Below the pieces are notes generated by a model. The model had not been told where the DNA came from and ran no database searches. It saw only the letters and a program-made list of their open reading frames with translations. Of a stretch of DNA of 19,042 nt, positions 1 through 5,736 are shown one piece after another (positions within the stretch are counted from its first letter, which is position 1; every line of letters begins with the position of its first letter). Position numbers and translations under genes: made by a program. This stretch comes from JACRFW01 sp964531745 (lineage in GTDB: Bacteria; Patescibacteriota; Patescibacteriia; Magasanikbacterales; GWA2-37-8), in contig CAZHFX010000017.1 of NCBI GenBank assembly GCA_964531745.1, positions 1 through 19,042 of the forward strand, read 5' to 3'.

Positions 1-288
1 GTGCCGGGCATCCGTCTAGACAATTTCGGCGCCGCCCTTGTGGCCGCCTTCGCCATCGGCATTGTCAATTTGCTGGTTCGGCCGATTATTATGATTTTGA
101 CTTTGCCGGTGAACATCATCACGCTCGGCCTGTTTACGCTGGTAGTCAACGCTCTCATGTTTTGGCTCGCGGCGTCATTTGTGTCGGGGTTTTTTGTGGC
201 CGATTTTTCCGCCGCTTTTTGGGGCGCTCTGTGTATATCGGTCGCGAGCTGGTTTTTGCAGATTATATTGCCGCGACAGTGCGGTTAA
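1..288 (+). CDS. Membrane protein of the phage holin superfamily IV (YvlD-like), 5'-truncated
   Basis: The visible 95 residues are almost entirely hydrophobic, with about three membrane segments (roughly residues 9-32, 37-60 and 64-90). The motifs VNLLVRPI, LTLPVNIITLGLFTLVVNAL and FWLAASFVSGF are typical of the small four-helix proteins annotated as holin superfamily IV or YvlD. Family members are about 110-125 residues and carry one more N-terminal helix, so I infer that the first 20 or so residues lie outside the window and that the GTG at position 1 is not the true start. Despite the name, chromosomal copies are not linked to phage, and their function is unknown. It ends 11 bases before the next possible reading frame. 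The family call is good; any role in lysis would be unsupported. Confidence 0.8.
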   Translation: MPGIRLDNFGAALVAAFAIGIVNLLVRPIIMILTLPVNIITLGLFTLVVNALMFWLAASFVSGFFVADFSAAFWGALCISVASWFLQIILPRQCG

Positions 289-299
289 AACTTCGTCGC

Positions 300-455
300 A
301 TGAAAAACTATTCTTCCAACCGAGCGCAAAAAGGGAAAACGGCCTACCGCACGCCCAGCCGGTGGCTCGCGGGGCGGCCCGAGGCGTTCAAGCAAAATTC
401 CGCCCGCACCAAGCTTAGCCGCAAGAACAAAACTTTTTTTAAGAAACCATGGTAA
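300..455 (+). CDS. Possible small, very basic protein (51 aa), unrecognised
   Basis: An ATG at 300 opens 51 codons ending in TAA just before the pyrH start. The product is rich in Lys and Arg (about a third of residues), with the start MKNYSSNRAQKG and the end KNKTFFKKPW, and has no hydrophobic segment. Such a composition would suit an RNA- or DNA-binding peptide, but I recognise no family. In favour: it fills an otherwise empty 170-bp gap in a very compact region, and its stop is followed at once by pyrH. Against: the base before its ATG is C, whereas every firm start in this window has T there, and there is no ribosome binding site. It may be non-coding. Confidence 0.4.
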   Translation: MKNYSSNRAQKGKTAYRTPSRWLAGRPEAFKQNSARTKLSRKNKTFFKKPW

Positions 456-460
456 TTTTT

Positions 461-1159
461 ATGTCTGAAAATAATTATACAATTTTGTCCGTCGGCGGCT
501 CCATAATTATTCCCAAAACCGGATTTGACGTTGAATTTTTAAAAAAATTTCGGGATTTGATTTTGGAACAAGTGCGACTCGGCAAAAAGTTTATTTTAGT
601 CATCGGCGGCGGGGCGACTGCCCGCAGTTATCAAGAGACCCTGAAAGGTTGTGGTGTCACTCAAAATGAAGAGCTAGATTGGATGGGGATAGATGCCACT
701 GCTATCAACGCCAATTTTATGCGGCGTTTATTTGGGGAAGCGGCTTACGAAAAAACGGTTGTCAAGCCAACGCGAATGGTAAAAACAGACAAACCAATAA
801 TCATCGCCGCTGGTTATAAACCCGGCTGGTCTACTGATACCGACGCGGTATTGTGGGCCAAAGCCTATGGCGCCAAAGAAATTTTTAATTTGTCTAACGT
901 GGATTACGTTTACGACAGCGACCCGAACGTGAATCCCAGCGCGCAGAAATTTGAAAATCTTACCTGGAAGCGATTTAGAAAAATAGTGGGCAGTAAATGG
1001 GTGCCGGGGGCGAATGTGCCGTTTGATCCGATTGCGGCGAAAAAGGCGGCTAAATTGGGGCTGAAGGTAGGGTTTGTGAAAGGTACCAGCTTACCCGAGG
1101 TTAAATTAGCTATCACTGGTCAAAAATTTAACGGCACAGTCATTGATATTGACAAGTAA
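461..1159 (+). CDS. pyrH: UMP kinase, archaeal-type
   Basis: Phosphorylates UMP to UDP with ATP in pyrimidine nucleotide synthesis; cytoplasmic, amino acid kinase fold. Visible motifs are the N-terminal VGGSIIIPKTG nucleotide loop, VIGGGATARSYQ, the substrate-side helix containing DWMGIDATAINANF, and the C-terminal NLSNVDYVYDSDPNVNP, which is the ATP-binding NxxxVDGVYxxDP region of the family. The short N-terminus and SVGGS (instead of the bacterial LKLSGE) point to the archaeal/CPR type rather than the E. coli type. I take the ATG at 461 (232 aa) rather than 449: it has the T before ATG found at all other starts, and it avoids overlap with the upstream frame. The last codons of the gene contain the -35 box of the rplJL promoter. 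tsf and rpsB, its usual bacterial neighbours, are absent. Confidence 0.93.
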   Translation: MSENNYTILSVGGSIIIPKTGFDVEFLKKFRDLILEQVRLGKKFILVIGGGATARSYQETLKGCGVTQNEELDWMGIDATAINANFMRRLFGEAAYEKTVVKPTRMVKTDKPIIIAAGYKPGWSTDTDAVLWAKAYGAKEIFNLSNVDYVYDSDPNVNPSAQKFENLTWKRFRKIVGSKWVPGANVPFDPIAAKKAAKLGLKVGFVKGTSLPEVKLAITGQKFNGTVIDIDK

Positions 1160-1177
1160 GTTCATCTTTGTTATTAT
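1149..1177 (+). promoter_or_regulatory. Promoter of the rplJ-rplL operon
   Basis: TTGACA at 1149-1154 is followed after exactly 17 bp by TATTAT at 1172-1177, a near-perfect vegetative sigma factor promoter. The -35 box lies inside the last codons of pyrH and the -10 just after its stop. Transcription would start near 1184, giving a leader of about 160 nt before rplJ. No tool was run; the call rests on hexamers, spacing and position. Confidence 0.8.
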
Positions 1178-1183
1178 ATTCGC

Positions 1184-1346
1184 ACCATAGATAGTAGCGC
1201 ACCAAAAGGTGTTAATTATGCTACCGAGGTAACCCCCAACAGTTTTCTGTTGGTAGGTCGAGGTTACGTTTCTGTGGTTGAAAAACCACTTTTTTTGTTA
1301 GCGACTCAAACTGTTTTGCAGTGCGTGTCGCCTAGCAAGTGTATTT
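1184..1346 (+). promoter_or_regulatory. Structured mRNA leader of rplJ (L10-leader-like)
   Basis: The 163-nt leader folds by eye into consecutive helices. The first is GTAGC (1194-1198) with GCTAC (1220-1224), enclosing CACC/GGTG around AAAA. The second is GTAAC (1229-1233) with GTTAC (1263-1267), enclosing CCAACAG/CTGTTGG around TTTT. An intrinsic terminator follows at 1274-1298, then GCGAC/GTCGC (1301-1305/1328-1332) enclosing CTG/CAG. In bacteria rplJL leaders commonly bind the L10-L12 complex for autogenous control, and in Firmicutes this works through attenuation. The position and the internal terminator fit that model. I could not match it to the Rfam L10_leader consensus without a search. 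Confidence 0.7.
1274..1298 (+). terminator. Attenuator in the rplJ leader
   Basis: GTGGTT (1274-1279) pairs perfectly with AACCAC (1284-1289) around a GAAA tetraloop, and eight T follow (1290-1297). This is a compact Rho-independent terminator lying between a strong promoter and rplJ, so transcription of rplJL is probably controlled by termination or readthrough here. Confidence 0.8.
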
Positions 1347-1871
1347 ATGCCAAAATCAAAACAACAGAAACAAGCTACCGTACAAGATTTGTTGACCGGC
1401 TTGAAACAAGCCAAAGGTGTCGTGTTCGCCAATTTTCAAGGTCTGACTGTCGCCCAGTCTGAAGAGCTGCGTAAGAACGCTCGTAAAGAAGGTGTGACTA
1501 TGCTCGCGGCCAAGAAAACTTTGGTGAAGCGCGCCTTGGAAGATGCCGGCCTCACGGGAGTTGACCTTTCAAGTTTCAAAGGCGGCGTCGCCACTTTTGT
1601 CGGCCAAGACGAAGTCGCGCCGGCCAAGATAGTCGCGGCCTTCGCCAAGAAAAACGAAGTCGTCTCTATTTTTGGTGGCATTTTGGAAGGTAAATTCATT
1701 GACCAGATCATGGTGAAAAGCCTCTCCGCTCTTCCGAGCAAGGTGGAGCTTCTTTCCAGATTGGTTGGTTCAATGAACGCCCCCATCTCCGGCTTTGTGA
1801 ATGCTTCCGCCGGAATTATGCGCGGTCTCTTGAACGTGCTTAATGCTTACAAAGAGAAAAAAGCTGCTTAA
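1347..1871 (+). CDS. rplJ: 50S ribosomal protein L10 (uL10)
   Basis: Forms the base of the ribosomal stalk: the N-terminal half binds 23S rRNA and L11, and the C-terminal helix binds L7/L12 dimers. Visible family features are the start MPKSKQQKQATVQDL, VVFANFQGLTVAQSEELR, the KNTL-equivalent LAAKKTLVKRAL, FVGQDEVAPAKIVAAFAKK, and a C-terminal helix ending NVLNAYKEKKAA that would carry the L12-binding sites. At 174 residues it is of normal bacterial length. rplL follows after 14 bp in the same transcript. Expression is probably controlled by the leader and attenuator upstream. The usual rplK-rplA pair is not upstream; pyrH is there instead. Confidence 0.97.
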   Translation: MPKSKQQKQATVQDLLTGLKQAKGVVFANFQGLTVAQSEELRKNARKEGVTMLAAKKTLVKRALEDAGLTGVDLSSFKGGVATFVGQDEVAPAKIVAAFAKKNEVVSIFGGILEGKFIDQIMVKSLSALPSKVELLSRLVGSMNAPISGFVNASAGIMRGLLNVLNAYKEKKAA

Positions 1872-1885
1872 TTATTCTAAATTAT

Positions 1886-2260
1886 ATGAGTGAAAAAATT
1901 ACTACTATCTTAACTCAAGTGGAACAGTTGACCGTTCTAGAACTTTCAGAATTGGTCAAAGCCATGGAAGAGAAATTTGGCGTGTCCGCTTCCGCCCCGG
2001 CCATGATGATGGCCGCCCCGGCCGTTGGCGCCGCCGCCGTTGAAGAGAAGACCGAATTCAACGTTGAGTTGACGGAAGTTGGCGGAAACAAGATAAACGT
2101 TATCAAGGCGGTAAAAGAAATCACTGGTCTTGGTTTGGCCGACGCTAAGGCCCTTGTTGACGGTGCTCCGAAAATGATTAAGGAAGGCGTCAAGAAAGAA
2201 GATGCCGATGTTATGAAGAAGAAAATTGAGGAAGCTGGCGGCAAGGTTACTTTGAAGTAA
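1886..2260 (+). CDS. rplL: 50S ribosomal protein L7/L12 (bL12)
   Basis: Multicopy stalk protein that recruits and stimulates translational GTPases. The N-terminal dimerisation helix is at about residues 1-33 (LTVLELSELVKAMEEKFGVSA). An Ala/Met-rich hinge follows at about 34-52. The C-terminal domain begins EKTEFNVELTEVGGNKINVIK and contains the conserved EITGLGLADAKALVD and the final EEAGGKVTLK. At 124 residues the length is typical. It is translated from the rplJ transcript and ends 20 bp before a terminator. rpoB and rpoC, which usually follow, are not here. Confidence 0.98.
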   Translation: MSEKITTILTQVEQLTVLELSELVKAMEEKFGVSASAPAMMMAAPAVGAAAVEEKTEFNVELTEVGGNKINVIKAVKEITGLGLADAKALVDGAPKMIKEGVKKEDADVMKKKIEEAGGKVTLK

Positions 2261-2280
2261 TAAACAAAAAAATAAAAAAT

Positions 2281-2310
2281 TCCTCCGATTCAGTCGGGGG
2301 ATTTTTTATT
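2281..2310. terminator. Bidirectional terminator between rplL and the convergent gene
   Basis: TCCTCCGA (2281-2288) pairs with TCGGGGGA (2294-2301), with one T-G pair, around a TTCAG loop. Six T follow on the plus strand. On the minus strand the 5' flank supplies long T runs, so the same hairpin can end both rplJL and the gene whose stop codon lies at 2306-2308. Confidence 0.88.
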
Positions 2311-4624
2311 GCGGGAGCGGCAGAGAAAATAGCCGGCTGCCATCAGTAATATAGGCGGTGGCGTTGGGCGCGTCAATCGCCAAGCCGTTGGGGTGTTTGA
2401 ATTCCGCGGCGGTCAGCTGGGCTTTGAGGCGGCCATTTTTATCAATTAGGATGAGCCGTCTTTCGGTGCTGTCCAGGATGTAGAGCGTGTCAACATCGTT
2501 ATATGACCAAATTTTTCCGCCACGGGTCAGGGCCGGGTATAATCCTTGAATTTGGAAGGGTATTTTTAGCCCGGCGGTGAATTTTTCAATCTGGCCGTTT
2601 GTTTCCAGCACATACATATCGCCGTCAATGGCGAGGTCATCGCCCGCGGCCAAATTGGGCGCTGTTGATTTTAGCCATTCTTTCCCCAAGCCAAAGCCGG
2701 TTTTAACGCTGTCATGCTTATAAATTTGTTGATTCAGAGCATCCAAAGTGTAGAGCCGGGGGTTATAGGCGCTACCGCCGGTAATGGCTACTTTTTCGTT
2801 CGGGTAGCTGATTTCAACCGGGGCCAAGCTGTTATCGGCCGGGGTGAATTTCAGCCAGTCTTTGCCTTGAGCAGAGAAGAGCGCGTAATCATTTTCTTTT
2901 GGCGTCACTCCTTCGGTGAAACCGGAGGCGCCGCCATAGGTTCCGAGCGCGGTTGTTTTTTTGGTCAATAAGTCATAAATATATAATGATGATGTCGCGT
3001 CTGAATAGGCTACAAGTTTAGTTGAAACTTTGATTGCTCCGCTTAGGGCGCGCCCGCCAAGGCTGTCTTTCCAATCTATGATAAGATTTGGCGTGATCAC
3101 TGTTATTTTACGCGCTCGCTCGGCTAAATTTCGGAGCTGTTTCTTTAGATCAGTGCAGACGGCCTGCTGTTCTTTGGTCCGGCAGGCGAGACTGGCGGAG
3201 AGAGCTTCCGCCGCCGCGTAATTGTCAATCGCCGTCGCGTCATCTTTATAAATAAGGGCGCTTTCGGCATCGTTGGTTTTGTTTTTAATGGATTGGACTG
3301 TCGATTGGAACTGCTGTTCTTTCGCCTGTTTGTTTTGGCGGTAGCGGATGATGATAAGAGTGCTCGCGAAAATAAGCCCGGCCGCTACGGCGGAAATAAT
3401 CAACACTCTAGTTAAAAATGGCAGTTGTTTGAAATTTTCCCAATGGCTATGACAACTGCGTTTCCAATCTTCAATAATCGTTCGCCGGCGATTTTGGTAG
3501 TTGATGATTATAATTCCCAAAAGGCCGATTGTTCTGAAAATAGCGTTGATTAGCGCCGCCAGCAGCAAAAGCAGGCTCCAGATTGCTCGGCCGATGGCCA
3601 TAAATATTTTCGGGGCCATAACTTTACCGGCCGCAAAAAAATTCGTCCAAGTAGCGGCAGGCGGCAATTTTTTCGCGCGGCGGACGGCGGCGTGAGGGGC
3701 GTGGATTCCGGTTGACGCCTCCGCCTCTAGGCGCGGTTTTGGCGTTGCCGGTTCGGTCATCCGGTTGGCCGGATTTTTTCGTAAAAGCGCGCCGGCGGCC
3801 ATTTTTAGGCGAGGGATAATGGAGGCGGACAGCGTGTTTGACGTTTGTTGTTCAGTCTGGAACAAACCGCGGAGCGAGGCTGTTGAAACGGTTCTCTCCG
3901 GAGAAACCGGAATTTTTCTAATGCCGCCGCGCTGATCGGTTGGTTCCGAGAGATGAACGAGCAGGCCGCCGAAGGAGTAGCCGTCCTTAAGTTCGCGGAG
4001 GACTCGTTCAAGATGCCGTGCGCTTTCTAGCGCCGATCGAGTAGTGATGATTTTTTCCAAGCGGTCGTAGTTAAAATAGTCAACGATGTGGGGTGTGCCG
4101 ATGAAAAGATAATCGCGCGGACTGATTTTGCCCTGGACAATCTGGGAAAAAAGTTGGCCCGGTTCGGCGGCAGAAGAGTCGTCGTTTTGAGAGGCCGTTA
4201 AATCTATTTTTTGGCAGAGTCCCTGCCGATCTTGATAGAAAAGCACCATGTGCGGTTCGCCGTGATAGGCAAAAAACACTTCTGGCCGCCGAATCGCTCC
4301 GATGACGCAGTGCAGACCCACTCCCGGCTTGGCGAGTGCCGGCGTTTCCTGGTTGATTTTTTCCAGCACCAGCTCCAGGGAATTTTTTTCGGCATCGTCG
4401 GAAATTTCATAATAATCATTCTCCGCCTGGTCAATAATAGTTTGCAGGCGGGCGATGTAGGCGACGTCGGCGTTGTTGATTTCGCAAACGGCAAAAAAAT
4501 AGCCTTTGTCCATCTCGGCGGGCGTAGATGGCTCGGTGATGTGGAGAAACACGTGAGATAATTCCTGCTTTCCTCCTTCCACAAAGAATTCGTTGAGTCG
4601 GAGTATTTGGTCCATAGTCGCCAT
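2306..4624 (-). CDS. Large membrane protein: PP2C-like N-domain, two TM segments, coiled coil, C-terminal propeller-like domain
   Basis: This 772-residue protein is not a named family. Residues 1-225 look like a degenerate PP2C-type phosphatase fold (FFAVCEINN, GVGLHCVIGAIRRPEVFFAYHGEPHMVLF, SPRDYLFIGTPHIVDYF), but the DG metal-binding motif of active PP2C enzymes is not visible. A low-complexity linker (about 226-335) leads to hydrophobic segments near residues 345-373 and 404-428. A charged, coiled-coil-like stretch follows (about 430-505), rich in Lys, Gln and Glu. Residues 520-772 contain repeated beta-blade sequences such as TLYILDSTERRLILID and HPNGLAIDAPNATAYI, resembling an NHL or similar propeller. 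I infer a cytoplasmic sensor-like domain joined through the membrane to an outside propeller. A second in-frame ATG lies at 4617-4615. It is convergent with rplL and shares its terminator. Confidence 0.75.
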   Translation of the reverse strand: MATMDQILRLNEFFVEGGKQELSHVFLHITEPSTPAEMDKGYFFAVCEINNADVAYIARLQTIIDQAENDYYEISDDAEKNSLELVLEKINQETPALAKPGVGLHCVIGAIRRPEVFFAYHGEPHMVLFYQDRQGLCQKIDLTASQNDDSSAAEPGQLFSQIVQGKISPRDYLFIGTPHIVDYFNYDRLEKIITTRSALESARHLERVLRELKDGYSFGGLLVHLSEPTDQRGGIRKIPVSPERTVSTASLRGLFQTEQQTSNTLSASIIPRLKMAAGALLRKNPANRMTEPATPKPRLEAEASTGIHAPHAAVRRAKKLPPAATWTNFFAAGKVMAPKIFMAIGRAIWSLLLLLAALINAIFRTIGLLGIIIINYQNRRRTIIEDWKRSCHSHWENFKQLPFLTRVLIISAVAAGLIFASTLIIIRYRQNKQAKEQQFQSTVQSIKNKTNDAESALIYKDDATAIDNYAAAEALSASLACRTKEQQAVCTDLKKQLRNLAERARKITVITPNLIIDWKDSLGGRALSGAIKVSTKLVAYSDATSSLYIYDLLTKKTTALGTYGGASGFTEGVTPKENDYALFSAQGKDWLKFTPADNSLAPVEISYPNEKVAITGGSAYNPRLYTLDALNQQIYKHDSVKTGFGLGKEWLKSTAPNLAAGDDLAIDGDMYVLETNGQIEKFTAGLKIPFQIQGLYPALTRGGKIWSYNDVDTLYILDSTERRLILIDKNGRLKAQLTAAEFKHPNGLAIDAPNATAYITDGSRLFSLPLPQ

Positions 4625-4636
4625 ACTTTGCTCTTT

Positions 4637-4665
4637 TTGACTTTTATAGCCAAAATTATTATACT
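4637..4665 (+). promoter_or_regulatory. Promoter of the long plus-strand gene run
   Basis: TTGACT at 4637-4642 and TATACT at 4660-4665 are separated by 17 bp. Transcription would start near 4672, giving a leader of about 58 nt before the winged-helix gene. The -10 box overlaps the -10 box of the opposite-strand promoter. Confidence 0.72.
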
Positions 4666-4687
4666 ATATGAGTACACCCGGCGTCTA
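4658..4687 (-). promoter_or_regulatory. Promoter of the minus-strand 772-aa gene
   Basis: On the minus strand TAGACG (4687-4682) and a perfect TATAAT (4663-4658) are separated by 18 bp. The start would fall near 4651, about 26 nt before the ATG at 4624. It overlaps the divergent plus-strand promoter. Confidence 0.6.
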
Positions 4688-4729
4688 TGGCGGTCGGCGG
4701 GAAGAAGAGAATGGAAAAAGTAAAAAAAT

Positions 4730-5329
4730 ATGCTTGAACACTTTTTTGGTTCAAAAACTAGATTGCTATTATTGAAGATTTTTTTTCGTTCTCCCGATCA
4801 GGCGTTTTATGTGCGCGAGCTCTCTCGTTTGACGGAAAGGCAATTAAACGCTGTTCGTCGCGAGATTATGAATCTAGAGAAAATTGGTTTAATTAAGGGG
4901 GTGCCGTTTAATGAAATTACCACTCATGAAGCCGTTGGGACCGGGCGTTCCAAATATTATCGCCTTGATTCCAATTCGCTTTTATATCCGGAACTTAAAG
5001 CGCTTTTGCTCAAGGCAGAAATCGGCGAAGAACGGCATTTGGTGGAGATGTTAAAGAATAAAGCCGGCAGTATAAAATTGCTTCTTTTGACCGGTATATT
5101 TTTACAGGAAAAAGAAACGAGTACCGATCTCCTGATCGTTGGGAAAATTAAACCGCTCACGGTCGCCAGGCTCGTTAAAGACTATGAGAACGAGCTGGGC
5201 AAAGTAGTGCGCTATACCATTTTTGATGAGAGGGAATTTCGCGATCGGCGGGAGATTGGCGACAAATTTCTCTACAGCCTGTTTGAAGCCAGGCATCTCT
5301 CCGTGGTTGATGAATATCATCTGAATTAG
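4730..5329 (+). CDS. Winged-helix DNA-binding protein with nucleotidyltransferase-like C-domain
   Basis: Residues 1-78 form a winged helix: LLLLKIFFRSPDQAFYVREL, then recognition helix TERQLNAVRREIMNLEKIGLI, and a wing ending in RSKYYRLDSNSLLYPEL. Residues 110-185 resemble the MNT-type nucleotidyltransferase fold (IKLLLLTGIFLQ, TSTDLLIVGKI, LVKDYENELGKVVRYTIFDEREFRDR). The catalytic GS is replaced by GI and only one Asp of the DxD survives, so the second domain is probably a ligand-binding or partner-binding relic. I infer a transcription regulator. It is the first gene after a divergent promoter and may control that region, possibly including the 772-aa gene. The start is the only ATG near the promoter, and no ribosome binding site is visible. 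Confidence 0.8.
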   Translation: MLEHFFGSKTRLLLLKIFFRSPDQAFYVRELSRLTERQLNAVRREIMNLEKIGLIKGVPFNEITTHEAVGTGRSKYYRLDSNSLLYPELKALLLKAEIGEERHLVEMLKNKAGSIKLLLLTGIFLQEKETSTDLLIVGKIKPLTVARLVKDYENELGKVVRYTIFDEREFRDRREIGDKFLYSLFEARHLSVVDEYHLN

Positions 5330-5335
5330 GCTGTT

Positions 5336-5716
5336 ATGCTTGTGCTCATTGAAGTGACGGTAAACGAACAAATGGCGCTTTTCTATGCGCCAGGAAAAAG
5401 ATGGCAAAAAACGTCGGCCCTGGTGCTGGAGCGCAGCGCCGCGTTGAACGTGTTTGCCCGGCTATTCGCGGAGATAGCCGCGCCGCTCCGCGCCATAACC
5501 GGTATCGGCCTCCGAGTCGCGAGCGAGCGTTTTACCACCATTCGTCTTTCCGCCACCATCGCGAACGCGCTCGCCTACGCGTTGAATGTTCCAGTGGCGG
5601 CCGCGCCACCGCGGTGTACCCCAGAGGAATTAAAAGCGCGGCTCGCTCTAGCCGCGCCGGGGCAGTATATTCTCCCCGAGTACAAGGCGCTTCCTCGCCT
5701 GGGTCCGTCTCGCTAA
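5336..5716 (+). CDS. Short TsaB-like protein (tRNA t6A synthesis partner), divergent
   Basis: TsaB is the non-catalytic partner of TsaD in the enzyme that adds threonylcarbamoyl to A37 of ANN-decoding tRNAs. Here residues 50-88 (ITGIGLRVASERFTTIRLSA then NALAYALNVPVAA) align with the signature GxGPGSFTGLRIGxxxAxxLAxALxIPxxG of TsaB. The C-terminus (QYILPEYKALPRLG) matches the end of short CPR homologues. At 126 aa it is about half the length of E. coli TsaB and lacks most of the second lobe. The GPGSFTG loop is strongly altered (RVASERFTT). It may still act as a scaffold or may be degenerating. It lies 6 bp after the regulator gene and 20 bp before a glycosyltransferase; tsaD and tsaE are not in the window. 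Confidence 0.6.
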   Translation: MLVLIEVTVNEQMALFYAPGKRWQKTSALVLERSAALNVFARLFAEIAAPLRAITGIGLRVASERFTTIRLSATIANALAYALNVPVAAAPPRCTPEELKARLALAAPGQYILPEYKALPRLGPSR

Positions 5717-5736
5717 GGCTAAGTAAAGTAATTGTT

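Noticed and set aside
1..288. Prophage, from the holin-like protein
   Set aside because: This family is common on chromosomes as YvlD-like membrane proteins; no phage genes are nearby.
5401..5736. 112-residue N-terminal extension of the family 2 glycosyltransferase
   Set aside because: Arg/Pro-rich out-of-frame reading of the TsaB-like gene; the ATG at 5737 starts the real membrane-anchored protein.
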